A stretch of 56,475 bases of DNA. It comes from Flavobacteriales bacterium. GTDB lineage: Bacteria; Bacteroidota; Bacteroidia; Flavobacteriales_D; Crocinitomicaceae. The translations under genes were made by a program, and so were the position numbers. Below the pieces are notes generated by a model. The model worked only from the letters and a program-made list of their open reading frames with translations, was not told the origin of the DNA and searched no databases. Positions 1 through 8,416 of this stretch are shown here, in pieces (positions within the stretch are counted from its first letter, which is position 1; each line of letters begins with the position of its first letter). Location of the stretch: positions 1-56,475 of the forward strand of contig CANJKA010000012.1 in the NCBI GenBank assembly GCA_947474675.1, read 5' to 3'.

Positions 1-182
1 TAATTTAAATCGGACAAATCAGTTGACAAATGCATCATCTCCCCTATTTTCTTAGAAGAAAACTTTTTCAATTTTATTACTAAACTTTCTGTATCCTTTA
101 GGAACAATGGAATACTCGATAAATTAGAGTTTTCTATTTTTTTATAGTCTATTGACTTTGCAGGAGAAATTACGATTTTCAT
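1..182 (-). CDS. yaaA: Peroxide stress protein YaaA, N-terminal part
   Basis: This frame is not closed by the window: the gene starts at an ATG at 182 and runs off the left edge, leaving 60 codons. The product begins MKIVISPAKSIDYKK, the characteristic start of the YaaA/UPF0246 (DUF328) family, whose members usually begin MKIVISPAKSLD. In E. coli YaaA limits intracellular iron and Fenton damage during hydrogen peroxide stress; the biochemical role is only partly known. The visible part contains the Lys-rich stretch expected after the N-terminal strand. The gene lies downstream of the 85-residue gene but is separated from it by a strong hairpin at 282-308, so it is probably a separate transcription unit. 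Family assignment rests on the N-terminus alone. Confidence 0.82.
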   Translation of the reverse strand, partial: MKIVISPAKSIDYKKIENSNLSSIPLFLKDTESLVIKLKKFSSKKIGEMMHLSTDLSDLN

Positions 183-211
183 TATTTAAAAAAGGTATAA
201 AAAAGTTTAAC

Positions 212-272
212 CACAGAGTGTCACAATGTTTAAAGACAGAGTTTCACTGAGTTTTGTTTTGACACATAAGAG
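212..272. repeat. Degenerate ACCACAGAG/CACATAAG intergenic repeat
   Basis: The spacer between yaaA and the next gene contains short imperfect direct repeats: ACCACAGAG, AGACAGAG, CACTGAG and finally CACATAAG. It has no open frame. It resembles the AACCA-ATAAG intergenic sequences seen elsewhere in this window (31483, 39999), but is more diverged. Function unknown; it may be a remnant of a dispersed intergenic repeat. Confidence 0.4.
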
Positions 273-281
273 TTAAAATAA

Positions 282-308
282 AAAAGCGGATATAAGATAT
301 CCGCTTTT
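282..308 (-). terminator. Intrinsic terminator downstream of the 85-aa gene
   Basis: A perfect 12-bp stem AAAAGCGGATAT / ATATCCGCTTTT encloses a three-base loop. It lies 47 bases after the stop of the 85-residue gene. The T-run in the arm gives a U-tract on either strand, so it could work in both directions, but no plus-strand gene lies to its left. Confidence 0.75.
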
Positions 309-355
309 GCATTTTGATGTATTCATACTCAAACGAATTCGAGAATAAACAAATA

Positions 356-613
356 TTAATTTAAAGAATTCAATTTTGTGATGAATTCTAATGCTGATTC
401 TTCAATTTTAGAAGCAATTGGAGCGAAATCTTTTTTCGTTTTTGCTTTGTGAATTTCAGCTAAGATTGCATCTTGAAAAGCAGCAGTTTCTTCGATTAAT
501 TTATCCGAAGATACAGCTTTAGTTTCATCAAACATTTGAACAGTGAAACACTCTTCAACGATTTCGATAACCATGTTATTTAGATTTCTCTTAAGGATTC
601 TTTTACTTGACAT
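356..613 (-). CDS. Small conserved hypothetical protein (85 aa)
   Basis: The product is a small soluble protein, MSSKRILKRNLNNMVIEIVEE at the start, with a basic N-terminus followed by an acidic, mostly helical body. It has no signal peptide, membrane segment or metal motif. I recall similar short proteins of this length and start in Flavobacteriales genomes but know no function for them. The frame starts with ATG at 613. A TAnnTTTG element at 712-719 lies about 95 bases upstream and a strong terminator follows at 282-308, so the gene appears to be monocistronic. Codon use matches its neighbours, which supports it being real. Function not assigned. Confidence 0.75.
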   Translation of the reverse strand: MSSKRILKRNLNNMVIEIVEECFTVQMFDETKAVSSDKLIEETAAFQDAILAEIHKAKTKKDFAPIASKIEESALEFITKLNSLN

Positions 614-711
614 AATCTATGTTTTATTTGTATTGATACTAATTTATCTATTATTAAGATTTTTATAAATTTATTTGTCTAGGCGAACAAGAAATTTAAA
701 TCCGCAGTTTA

Positions 712-719
712 CAAATGTA
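712..719 (-). promoter_or_regulatory. Putative -7 promoter element for the 85-aa gene
   Basis: On the minus strand this reads TACATTTG, a match to the Bacteroidota -7 consensus TAnnTTTG. A TTG that could serve as the -33 element lies 24 bases further upstream (744-746). It would give a leader of roughly 95 nucleotides. Confidence 0.5.
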
Positions 720-771
720 AATGAGGATTTAAATTTTGAAGTTCAACGATGAAAAATGACTTTATAAATTC

Positions 772-2916
772 TTAAGCTTGTACTTCTTCTTTTCTTTCTG
801 GTTTCGGTAGTAAAACACGACGAGACAGTTTCCATTTTTTAGTTTTGATATCTTTACCAACAACTTTGAATCGAACTACATCACCTTCTTTACAAACACC
901 ATCTAGTTTTTCTAATTTCTCCCAAGCGAATTCAGAAATATGAATTAAGCCATCAGTTCCAGGTAAAATCTCAACGAAACAACCATAAGCTTGAATCGAT
1001 TTAATTTTTCCTTCGTACTCAGCACCTTCTTCAACCATTGGAGGGAAAGCGATTTGTTTAATTCTATCTAATGCAGCTTTCATACTTGCTCCGTCGTTAG
1101 ACATTACAAGAACTTTACCTTCACCAGTTTCTAATTCTTCAATAGAAATAGTAGCACCAGTTTCTTTTTGAATACCTTGGATAATTTTTCCTCCAGGTCC
1201 GATAATTGCTCCAATCATTTCATTTGGAACTACTAACATCTCAATTCTTGGAGTTTGTGGTTTCAATTCAGCTCTTGGTTCAGCTATTGTTTCAACGATT
1301 TTATCTAAGATATGTAATCTACCAGCACGAGCTTGATTCAACGCTTGCGTTAAAACTTCGTAAGATAAACCATCCACTTTAATATCCATTTGACAAGCAG
1401 TGATTCCTTTTGCAGTACCTGTTACTTTGAAATCCATATCACCTAAATGATCTTCATCTCCTAAAATATCAGACAATACACAGAAAGCACCTGTTTCATC
1501 AGTTACTAATCCCATCGCAATTCCAGAAACTGGAGCTTTGATTTGAACACCACCATCCATTAATGCTAAAGTTCCAGCACAAACAGTTGCCATTGAAGAC
1601 GAACCATTCGATTCAAGAATATCAGAAACGATACGGATTGTGTAAGGATTGTTATCTGGTAACATTTGTTTCAACGCTCTTAACGCTAAATTTCCGTGAC
1701 CAACTTCTCTTCTTGAAGTTCCTCTTAAAGGACGAGCTTCACCAGTTGAGAATGGAGGGAAATTATAATGTAACATGAATTTTTCAGTACCTCTAAAAGT
1801 TGCACCGTCTAATAATTGTTCATCTTGTTTACCACCTAAAGTTAATGTTGTTAATGATTGAGTTTCACCTCTAGTGAACACAGCTGAACCGTGAACCATT
1901 GGTAAATAATCAACCTCAGCCCAGATTGGACGAATTTGATCAAAAGCACGACCATCTAAACGAATTTTCTCGTGTAACATTACATGACGAACAGCTTTTT
2001 TCTTAGCGTTAGAGAAGTAGTCAGAAATTAATCCACCTTTTTCTTTTAATTCTTCTTCTGAGAAAGTAGCTTTCAATTCAGTTTTCACTGCGTTGAATAA
2101 TTCTGTTCTAGTTACTTTAGAAGCTAAACCTTGACGAGCAACAGCTTTACATTTCTCCATAGAGAATTCATTCACTCTTGTTCTCAATTCTTCATCGTGA
2201 ATTTCATGACAATAAACTCTTTTAGGAGAAGACGTTGGGATTTGAGCAGCAAAATCAATTTGGAATTGACATTGTTTTTTAATTTCTTCGTGTGCTAATT
2301 TAATTGCTTCTACCATTTCAGCTTCAGAAATTTCTTTCATTTCACCTTCTAGCATGTTTACATCTTTCGCTGTACCTGCAATTACCACATCCATGTCAGA
2401 AGATTTCATTTCTTCCATAGTTGGGTTTAAAATAAATTGTCCATCAACACGACCAACACGTACTTCAGACATTGGTCCGTTAAAAGGAATATCTGAAACC
2501 GCTATAGCACATGATGCTGCAAAACCAGTTAAAACATCTGGATTATTGATGCCATCGTAAGAAAGTAATTGAATCATTACTTGTACTTCCGCGTGATAAT
2601 CATCTGGAAACAATGGACGTAATGCTCTATCAACTAAACGCATTACTAAAACTTCACCATCAGAAGGACGAGCCTCGCGACGAAGAAATCCTCCAGGGAT
2701 TTTTCCTGCTGCAGAGAATCTCTCTCTGTAATCTACTGTTAAAGGAAGGAAATCAACTCCTTCTTTTGCATCTTGAGATGAAACTACAGTTGCTAATAAC
2801 ATGGTGTCACCCATTCTTACGACAACAGCACCATCTGCTTGTTTTGCCAATTTTCCTGTTTCAACAGAAATTTCTTTTCCGCCTGTAACAATCGATTGTT
2901 TAATTCCTAATTTCAT
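772..2916 (-). CDS. pnp: Polynucleotide phosphorylase
   Basis: PNPase is a phosphorolytic 3'-5' exoribonuclease that degrades RNA to nucleoside diphosphates. At 714 residues it has the normal length. The sequence shows two RNase PH-like halves separated by an alpha-helical linker; the second half holds the catalytic signature SNGSSSMATVCAGTLALMDGG. A KH domain follows, with the GxxG loop in IGAIIGPGGKIIQGI, and then an S1 domain (YEGKIKSIQAYGCFVEILPG). The ATG at 2916 begins the typical MKLGIKQSIVTGG. It lies downstream of rpsO, the common rpsO-pnp order, with a hairpin between them and its own putative promoter at 2930-2937. The tail after S1 is short and charged, ending KPERKEEVQA. Confidence 0.98.
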   Translation of the reverse strand: MKLGIKQSIVTGGKEISVETGKLAKQADGAVVVRMGDTMLLATVVSSQDAKEGVDFLPLTVDYRERFSAAGKIPGGFLRREARPSDGEVLVMRLVDRALRPLFPDDYHAEVQVMIQLLSYDGINNPDVLTGFAASCAIAVSDIPFNGPMSEVRVGRVDGQFILNPTMEEMKSSDMDVVIAGTAKDVNMLEGEMKEISEAEMVEAIKLAHEEIKKQCQFQIDFAAQIPTSSPKRVYCHEIHDEELRTRVNEFSMEKCKAVARQGLASKVTRTELFNAVKTELKATFSEEELKEKGGLISDYFSNAKKKAVRHVMLHEKIRLDGRAFDQIRPIWAEVDYLPMVHGSAVFTRGETQSLTTLTLGGKQDEQLLDGATFRGTEKFMLHYNFPPFSTGEARPLRGTSRREVGHGNLALRALKQMLPDNNPYTIRIVSDILESNGSSSMATVCAGTLALMDGGVQIKAPVSGIAMGLVTDETGAFCVLSDILGDEDHLGDMDFKVTGTAKGITACQMDIKVDGLSYEVLTQALNQARAGRLHILDKIVETIAEPRAELKPQTPRIEMLVVPNEMIGAIIGPGGKIIQGIQKETGATISIEELETGEGKVLVMSNDGASMKAALDRIKQIAFPPMVEEGAEYEGKIKSIQAYGCFVEILPGTDGLIHISEFAWEKLEKLDGVCKEGDVVRFKVVGKDIKTKKWKLSRRVLLPKPERKEEVQA

Positions 2917-2929
2917 ATTTTCTCTGTTT

Positions 2930-2937
2930 CAAATGTA
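2930..2937 (-). promoter_or_regulatory. Putative -7 element for pnp
   Basis: The minus strand reads TACATTTG, matching TAnnTTTG, 13 bases before the pnp ATG. It suggests pnp can be transcribed apart from rpsO with a very short leader. Confidence 0.45.
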
Positions 2938-2965
2938 TGACCTGAATGGTCGGTAAAAAATATAA

Positions 2966-2995
2966 GAGGGCAACCGAATAATTTCGACTGCCCTC
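2966..2995 (-). terminator. rpsO-pnp intergenic hairpin/terminator
   Basis: The arms GAGGGCA and TGCCCTC pair over 7 bp, and the inner bases CGAA/TTCG extend the stem around a TAAT loop. On the minus-strand RNA a U-rich tract (TTATATTTTTT) follows, so it should work as an intrinsic terminator after rpsO. The position parallels the known terminator and processing region between rpsO and pnp in E. coli. Confidence 0.75.
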
Positions 2996-3017
2996 CAATT
3001 TCAATATTTACAAAATA

Positions 3018-3287
3018 TTAACGACGTAAACCAAGTTCCTTAACAATTGCACGGTATCTTGCGATATCATTTCTTTTTAAGTAATCAAGGAAACTTCTAC
3101 GTTTACCAACTAATAATTGAAGTGAACGTTGAGTAACGAAATCTTTACGATTTTTTTTCAAGTGTTCAGTTAAATTACTAATTCTGAATGTAAACAAAGC
3201 AATTTGAGCCTCTGTAGAACCTGTGTTCGTTTCTGTCCCTCCGTGTTTAGCGAAGATCTCTTTTTTAATTTCTGTATTGATATACAT
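3018..3287 (-). CDS. rpsO: 30S ribosomal protein S15
   Basis: S15 is a primary binding protein of the central domain of 16S rRNA and forms the B4 bridge to the 50S subunit. The 89-residue length is exact for the family. The signature TGSTEAQIALFTFRISNLTEHL and the LVGKRRSFLDYLKRND segment are clear, with the usual four-helix pattern. The ATG at 3287 gives MYINTEIKKEI. The gene has its own TATCTTTG promoter at 3335-3342 and a leader of about 45 nucleotides that begins with a short hairpin. Confidence 0.98.
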   Translation of the reverse strand: MYINTEIKKEIFAKHGGTETNTGSTEAQIALFTFRISNLTEHLKKNRKDFVTQRSLQLLVGKRRSFLDYLKRNDIARYRAIVKELGLRR

Positions 3288-3315
3288 GCCAATATTATTT
3301 AATGATTATTATGTA

Positions 3316-3331
3316 CGTCGACTATTCGACG
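3316..3331 (-). promoter_or_regulatory. Small hairpin in the rpsO leader
   Basis: CGTCGA and TCGACG pair around a four-base loop close to the predicted transcription start of rpsO. S15 controls its own translation through leader RNA in several phyla, using unrelated structures. Whether this 6-bp stem is such a site cannot be decided from one sequence. Confidence 0.3.
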
Positions 3332-3334
3332 GTG

Positions 3335-3342
3335 CAAAGATA
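3335..3342 (-). promoter_or_regulatory. -7 promoter element for rpsO
   Basis: The minus strand reads TATCTTTG, a perfect match to TAnnTTTG, 48 bases before the rpsO ATG. No convincing -33 TTG is visible. Confidence 0.65.
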
Positions 3343-3393
3343 GGTAATTATTTTTAATCTGCTACTATCTTCTCAATTTTTGATTCAAGAAAA

Positions 3394-3443
3394 AAGATTC
3401 AAGACTTTAAGACTAAGTAACCTGTCTTAAAATCTTGAATTTT
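3394..3443. repeat. Imperfect inverted repeat, AAGATTCAAGA family
   Basis: The left arm, 3394-3413, is AAGATTCAAGACTTTAAGAC; the right arm, 3424-3443, is its reverse complement at 18 of 20 positions. It lies just after the accD stop and could act as a transcript end or RNA-stabilising hairpin. The AAGATTCAAGA word recurs at 5518-5543. Confidence 0.65.
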
Positions 3444-3460
3444 AATATCTTTATTCTATA

Positions 3461-4306
3461 TTAATTTCTAAAAAATTTCAATGACAATCCTAATGTTTTT
3501 TTCAATTCTGTTCTATCAACGATATAATCTAAAAAACCGTGTTCTAAAACAAATTCTGATGTTTGGAAACCATCTGGTAAATCTCTTCCAATTGTTTCAC
3601 GAACAACTCTTGGTCCTGCAAACGCGATTAATGCATTAGGTTCAGCAATATTGATATCACCTAACATTGCAAAAGATGCAGTTACACCACCTGTTGTTGG
3701 ATCCGTTAAAAAAGAGATATAAGGAAGTTTAGCTTCAGCTAATTGACCAAGTTTACCAGAAACTTTCGCCATTTGCATTAAAGAAAAACCTGCTTCCATC
3801 ATTCTTGCTCCACCCGACTTTGAAATAATCATAAATGGGCATTTTGATTTAATTGCTTTATCAATTGCACGAGCGATCTTCTCTCCCATTACAGAACCTA
3901 AAGATCCACCAATAAATGAGAAATCCATCGCTGCTATAACAAAATTCTCTCCATCAACTTTGCCAATTGCTGTTCTAATAGCATCAGTTAAACCTGAACT
4001 TTTTTGTGTCGCAGCAACTCTATCAACATATTTCTTAGTGTCTTCAAATTCTAAAGGATCACCAGAAGTTAACTTAGCATCCAATTCTTTGTATTCGCCA
4101 CCATCAAAAATTAACTGAAAATATTGTTCCGATCCTATTCTTTCGTGATGAGAACAACGGTCACAAACCCAACTGTTTTTAGAAATATCTTCAATTGTAA
4201 ATAATGTTTTACAATTTGAACATTTTTGCCAAAGACCTTCTGGGGTTTCTTTTTTGTCTGCAGTCGCAGTTGTTATCCCTTCTTTTTTTCTATTAAACCA
4301 ACTCAT
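3461..4306 (-). CDS. accD: Acetyl-CoA carboxylase carboxyltransferase subunit beta
   Basis: AccD pairs with AccA to move the carboxyl group from biotin to acetyl-CoA, giving malonyl-CoA for fatty acid synthesis. The 281-residue protein has the N-terminal four-cysteine zinc ribbon (Cys29, Cys32, Cys48, Cys51) and the carboxyltransferase fold with SKSGGARMMEAGFSLMQMAK and LTDPTTGGVTASFAMLGDI, the oxyanion-hole glycines of the crotonase superfamily. It starts at ATG 4306 (MSWFNRKKEGI, close to the usual MAWFKR start). No accA lies nearby. Inverted repeats flank the gene on both sides. Confidence 0.97.
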   Translation of the reverse strand: MSWFNRKKEGITTATADKKETPEGLWQKCSNCKTLFTIEDISKNSWVCDRCSHHERIGSEQYFQLIFDGGEYKELDAKLTSGDPLEFEDTKKYVDRVAATQKSSGLTDAIRTAIGKVDGENFVIAAMDFSFIGGSLGSVMGEKIARAIDKAIKSKCPFMIISKSGGARMMEAGFSLMQMAKVSGKLGQLAEAKLPYISFLTDPTTGGVTASFAMLGDINIAEPNALIAFAGPRVVRETIGRDLPDGFQTSEFVLEHGFLDYIVDRTELKKTLGLSLKFFRN

Positions 4307-4332
4307 TCTTTAATGTTTAATTTTTAATGTTT

Positions 4333-4384
4333 AATGTTTGATTTTTTTTGATGCTTGATAATTAAACATCCAAAATCAAACATT
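4333..4384. repeat. Inverted repeat with tandem AATGTTTAA words
   Basis: AATGTTTGATTTT at 4333-4345 is the exact reverse complement of AAAATCAAACATT at 4372-4384. Upstream, 4312-4332 carries near-tandem copies of TTTAATGTTTAATTTT. The structure fills the spacer between accD and fbaA. A related array lies upstream of mnmD at 32310-32340. Confidence 0.65.
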
Positions 4385-4392
4385 CATCATTA

Positions 4393-5460
4393 TTATAAAG
4401 TGTTTACATTATTTAAATCTTCAAAAGCTTGTGTTAATCTTTTCACGAATGTTAATTCTCCTTCGCGAAGCCATTTACGTGGATCGTAATATTTTTTATT
4501 TGGTTGGTCATCTCCGTCAGGATTCCCAATTTGAGTTTTTAAATATTCTACATTGTTAACAATATAATCTCTAACACCTTCAGTAAATGCAAATTGTAGA
4601 TCTGTATCTAAATTCATTTTAATAACTCCGTATCCGATTGATTCTCTAATTTCTTCAACCGTAGAACCAGATCCCCCATGAAAAACAAAATCAACTGGAT
4701 TAGAGGCAGTATTAAATTTTTTCTGAACGTATTCTTGAGAATTTTTTAAAATAACTGGCGTCAACTTAACATTACCTGGTTTATAAACACCGTGAACATT
4801 TCCGAAAGAAGCTGCAATGGTAAATCTATTACTTACCTTCATTAATTCTTCATACGCATAAGAAACTTCTTCTGGTTGTGTATATAATTTAGAGCTATCT
4901 ACATCTGAGTTATCAACTCCGTCTTCTTCTCCACCAGTAATACCTAACTCAATTTCTAACGTCATTCCGATTTTAGACATTCTTGCTAAATACTTTTTAC
5001 AGATTTCAATGTTTTCTTCGATTGGCTCTTCTGAAAGATCAATCATGTGTGAAGAATATAATGGCTTACCTGTTTGCTTGTAAAATTCTTCACTTGCATC
5101 CAATAATCCATCTATCCATGGTAATAATTTTTTCGCACAATGATCCGTATGTAAAATAACTGCTACTCCGTATGCTTCAGCCAATTCATGAACATGTTTC
5201 GCACCTGCTATTCCTCCTAAAATTGCTGCTTTTTCATTCTCGTTTGACAATCCTTTTCCAGCATTGAACAAACATCCTCCATTAGAAAACTGAATAATTA
5301 CTGGAGAATTTAATTTCGCTGCTGTCTCCATAACAGAATTAACTGTACTAGATCCTGTAACATTTACAGCTGGTAATGCAAAACCTTTTTCTTTTGCATA
5401 TCTAAATATTTCTTGAACCATGTCACCTGTAGCAACTCCTGGTTTTATTGAATGGGACAT
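4393..5460 (-). CDS. fbaA: Class II fructose-bisphosphate aldolase
   Basis: The enzyme interconverts fructose-1,6-bisphosphate with dihydroxyacetone phosphate and glyceraldehyde-3-phosphate in glycolysis and gluconeogenesis. At 355 residues it matches the class IIA type of E. coli FbaA. The metal site is visible: VILHTDHCAKKLLPW with the zinc histidine, the acidic ELGITGGEEDGVDN loop, and the later FGNVHGVYKPG and VFHGGSGS histidines and phosphate-binding loop. The ATG at 5460 gives MSHSIKPGVATGD. It is flanked by repeat-containing spacers and is probably a single-gene unit. Confidence 0.97.
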   Translation of the reverse strand: MSHSIKPGVATGDMVQEIFRYAKEKGFALPAVNVTGSSTVNSVMETAAKLNSPVIIQFSNGGCLFNAGKGLSNENEKAAILGGIAGAKHVHELAEAYGVAVILHTDHCAKKLLPWIDGLLDASEEFYKQTGKPLYSSHMIDLSEEPIEENIEICKKYLARMSKIGMTLEIELGITGGEEDGVDNSDVDSSKLYTQPEEVSYAYEELMKVSNRFTIAASFGNVHGVYKPGNVKLTPVILKNSQEYVQKKFNTASNPVDFVFHGGSGSTVEEIRESIGYGVIKMNLDTDLQFAFTEGVRDYIVNNVEYLKTQIGNPDGDDQPNKKYYDPRKWLREGELTFVKRLTQAFEDLNNVNTL

Positions 5461-5517
5461 ATTGTATTTTTAAAATAGACTGTAAAAATAGTAAATATTT
5501 TTTTAAAAAAGTAAAAT

Positions 5518-5666
5518 AAGATTCAAGACGGCAAGATTCAAGATAGCTTCGCTTTAAGATAGAATAGGTTTCTGAAAAAAACAAAATCTCAAATTATTTA
5601 AGTTTTTCATTTTTTAGTATCGAATCTTCCAGTCTTCTTTAAATCTTTAAGTCTTGTATCGTTAAG
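5518..5666. repeat. AAGATTCAAGA repeat cluster between fbaA and the MepA-like gene
   Basis: Two exact copies of AAGATTCAAGA lie at 5518-5528 and 5533-5543. About 80 bases on, an inverted set (CGAATCTTCCAGTCTTC, AAATCTTTAAGTCTTG) partly complements them. There is no open frame. This is the same word as in the rpsO/accD spacer, so these are copies of one degenerate intergenic repeat. Confidence 0.5.
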
Positions 5667-5667
5667 T

Positions 5668-6456
5668 CTATTTTATAAATTCGAAATCAACGTGATAATG
5701 TTCGTCATGCACTCCATTTATTAAAGGAGTTAGTTTTTGTGCAAAGTAGATCCCATTTGATAATAATTCCTTTCCGTAAATTGAAGCAAACAATTCATCT
5801 TTTAATTCTAACTTAATAATAACTTTCCCTATTTTCATTCCGTTTTTTTTCGCAACTTTATTCAGTTCTAATAAATGTAGAGCCACTAAATCAAAATTTA
5901 TTTTTACTAAGGTATCTTCAGAATATCTTCCTCTATCATCAAAATTTAACAAGTAATGTGTAATACCTATAGTGTCAAGACCTATATATTCTTGATTGTT
6001 TTTTAAAAGCGGCATCATAAAATCAATACTTGTTCCATTTTGATGTGTTTTATGGGGGTCTAATTTCCCTCCACATTTATTTGATGATTCCATTAAATAA
6101 AAACGATGATTTGATGATTTCGTTTCTAGAATTTTATAACTATCAACCACAATTTTTTTGACTGATGAATGTACAAACGCCCTTCCTTTTAAAAAGCTTA
6201 CATCGGCAAAATACTGAAAATTTGATCCTGAATATGGAAGTAATTTACCATTCAACAATGTTCCGTTTGAAACAACTCCTTTAGAGACGCTTGGTTCCCC
6301 GTCATCAGGGTTATCAAGTATAAATTTTTGAATTTCAGGATTTTGATTTTTAGTTTCTAGTGGCTTTTTTTCTGACTCAGCCATATTTACTTGCGAATGA
6401 CATGAGGTAATAAGAATTAACGACAAGCTAAAAATTGTAAGCAGTTTTATTTTCAT
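5668..6456 (-). CDS. MepA-like (M74) murein endopeptidase family lipoprotein
   Basis: The 262-residue protein begins with a lipoprotein signal; the lipobox LITSC puts the modified Cys at about residue 19. The mature part resembles penicillin-insensitive murein endopeptidase: KGVVSNGTLLNGKLLPYSG matches its start, GGKLDPHKTHQNGTSIDFMM corresponds to the metal-binding GGxxxxHxSHQxGxxxD segment, and HDEHYHVDF near the C-terminus corresponds to the HxxHxH segment. MepA is a zinc LAS-type enzyme that cuts D-Ala-mDAP cross-links in peptidoglycan. A canonical TAACTTTG promoter lies at 6480-6487. Conservation outside the metal motifs is modest, so the exact substrate is inferred. Confidence 0.75.
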   Translation of the reverse strand: MKIKLLTIFSLSLILITSCHSQVNMAESEKKPLETKNQNPEIQKFILDNPDDGEPSVSKGVVSNGTLLNGKLLPYSGSNFQYFADVSFLKGRAFVHSSVKKIVVDSYKILETKSSNHRFYLMESSNKCGGKLDPHKTHQNGTSIDFMMPLLKNNQEYIGLDTIGITHYLLNFDDRGRYSEDTLVKINFDLVALHLLELNKVAKKNGMKIGKVIIKLELKDELFASIYGKELLSNGIYFAQKLTPLINGVHDEHYHVDFEFIK

Positions 6457-6479
6457 TTTATTTTTTCCTCAGCACCTTT

Positions 6480-6487
6480 CAAAGTTA
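6480..6487 (-). promoter_or_regulatory. -7 promoter element for the MepA-like gene
   Basis: The minus strand reads TAACTTTG (TAnnTTTG), 23 bases upstream of the ATG at 6456. Confidence 0.55.
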
Positions 6488-6517
6488 GTGCCAAATTAAA
6501 ATTATTGATTTTAATTT

Positions 6518-8320
6518 TCAAATTTTGACACTAAAAACACAAACATCATCAACTTGTTCAAGATGACCTTTCCATTTTTTAAACGTTTTTAAAATCTCTT
6601 CTTTTTGTTTTTTCATTGATAAATCAGAAACAGATATTAATAATTTTTTAAAAGACTGGTATTTGAATTTTTTTCCCAAAGGACCTCCAAATTGATCAGC
6701 GAAACCATCAGTAAATAAATATAATTGATCTCCAGTTTTAAGATCTAATTCATGGTTGGTAAACGGTTTTAATTCCTCTCCCAAAAAAGAACCAACTGGA
6801 TGCTTATCTCCTTTTGTTTCAATTATATTTTTATCTCTTACAATATAAAATGAGGTTTTAGCTCCCGAAAAATACACCTTTAAATCGTCTTTATTTATAG
6901 AAATAAACGATATATCCATTCCATCCTTGATGGTGCTTTCATCTAATTGCTGTCGTAGCGTATCATTTACACCTCTATTCAAAAAATTTAAAGCTTCAGA
7001 CGGAGAATTAACAGTCGTTTCAACTTCACATAATCTTAAGTAATTATTACCAACAATACTCAATAATGCACCTGGAACTCCATGACCTGTACAATCAGCA
7101 ACAGCAACAACAATTAAGTCTTCATTTTTATCGTTCACGACATTTGAAATCCAGTAAAAATCTCCGCTTAAAATATCCTTTGGTTGGTAAATAACAAAGC
7201 TTTCAGGTAATATTTTCTTTATATAAGCATCAGAAGGAAGTATTGCCTCTTGAATTCTTTTAGCATAACGTATACTATCAGTTATCTCCTTGCTTTTGGC
7301 TTCAATTTCATTTCTTTGAAACTCGATTTCAGAATATGCTTTTTGAAGTTCGTTGTTTTTATTTTGTTCTATTTCTTTTTCTTTTTTAAGGACAATTACC
7401 TCATTTTTATGTTCAATTGTTTTAATTATTTTAGCACTTTCTTCATTAATTACTTCTTCTTTTATTTTTAAATAATCTTTATAATATTTTAGAGCTAATT
7501 TCAAATCCCCCTTAATTTCATAAAGCTTTCCTAAATCCTCTAAAATATTAAAAGTTCTGTCTTTTGAATTGATTTTAATCGATATTTTTAAAGCATATTT
7601 CAAAAGTTTAATTGCTTTATCATAATTCATTTTCTTCAATTCAATTCTTCCTTGAAGCCAAGAGCTATAAACGAACATTAAATCAAAATCAAGCGCTTTT
7701 CCAATTTTCAAACAGATTTTTAAACTTTTTTCTGCTTCTTCAAATTCATTTAAATTATAATGGACTTCAGAAATATTGTATTGAATTATACCTTTATATA
7801 TTTCATTTGAATGTTTGATTTTAATCGCTTCGTTAAAAACTTTCTGAGCTTCTTTAAATCTAAATAATCGCATTAAACTATCACCAATGCTATTCATTGC
7901 TTTCATAACTCCCTCCTGATTATCAATATCTTTCATAATAGATAGAGAAATCTCAAAAGTTGAAATTGCCAATTCACAATTCCCCATTAATGAATAAACA
8001 ATTCCGTATAAATTTAAACTTTCAGCTTCTCCGTTTTTATCTGAAATTTCTCTAAAAATAGTTAATGCTATTTCAAGTTCAATGATACTAGTTTTATAAT
8101 CTCCAAATAATAAATAACAATTCCCTATAGAACGGCAACTTTCAGCAATACCTTTTTGGTAATTAATTTCTTTCGCTTTTTGATTTGCTATTATTGATAT
8201 GTCAAAAGCATCTTGAGTTTGAACCCTGCATATTTCCCAAGCATAGCTATTCATGAGGTCAATTTTAAACTCACCTTCCTCAGTCATTTTTAGTGCTTTA
8301 AGATATTCGCAGTAGTCCAT
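6518..8320 (-). CDS. TPR and SpoIIE-type PP2C phosphatase protein
   Basis: This 600-residue protein has three parts. Residues about 1-300 are TPR repeats (for example NSIGDSLMRLFRFKEAQKVF). Residues about 305-350 form a charged coiled coil leading into ITDSIRYAKRIQEAILPS, the linker common to Bacteroidota SpoIIE proteins. The rest is a SpoIIE-family PPM/PP2C serine phosphatase with metal-binding motifs SGDFYWI, VADCTGHGVPGALLS, DGMDISF, LFTDGFADQFGG and QVDDVCVFSVKI. Such proteins dephosphorylate anti-anti-sigma-like partners in switching pathways, but no kinase or STAS gene lies nearby, so the target is unknown. There is no signal peptide or membrane segment. It starts at ATG 8320. Confidence 0.88.
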   Translation of the reverse strand: MDYCEYLKALKMTEEGEFKIDLMNSYAWEICRVQTQDAFDISIIANQKAKEINYQKGIAESCRSIGNCYLLFGDYKTSIIELEIALTIFREISDKNGEAESLNLYGIVYSLMGNCELAISTFEISLSIMKDIDNQEGVMKAMNSIGDSLMRLFRFKEAQKVFNEAIKIKHSNEIYKGIIQYNISEVHYNLNEFEEAEKSLKICLKIGKALDFDLMFVYSSWLQGRIELKKMNYDKAIKLLKYALKISIKINSKDRTFNILEDLGKLYEIKGDLKLALKYYKDYLKIKEEVINEESAKIIKTIEHKNEVIVLKKEKEIEQNKNNELQKAYSEIEFQRNEIEAKSKEITDSIRYAKRIQEAILPSDAYIKKILPESFVIYQPKDILSGDFYWISNVVNDKNEDLIVVAVADCTGHGVPGALLSIVGNNYLRLCEVETTVNSPSEALNFLNRGVNDTLRQQLDESTIKDGMDISFISINKDDLKVYFSGAKTSFYIVRDKNIIETKGDKHPVGSFLGEELKPFTNHELDLKTGDQLYLFTDGFADQFGGPLGKKFKYQSFKKLLISVSDLSMKKQKEEILKTFKKWKGHLEQVDDVCVFSVKI

Positions 8321-8416
8321 TAAAATTAATAATTAGTACATGGATTTTTTAAATTAAATTTAACTTTTTTAAATATAAAAATTAAATTTAATAAAATTAT
8401 AATTTCTAATCTTTTT

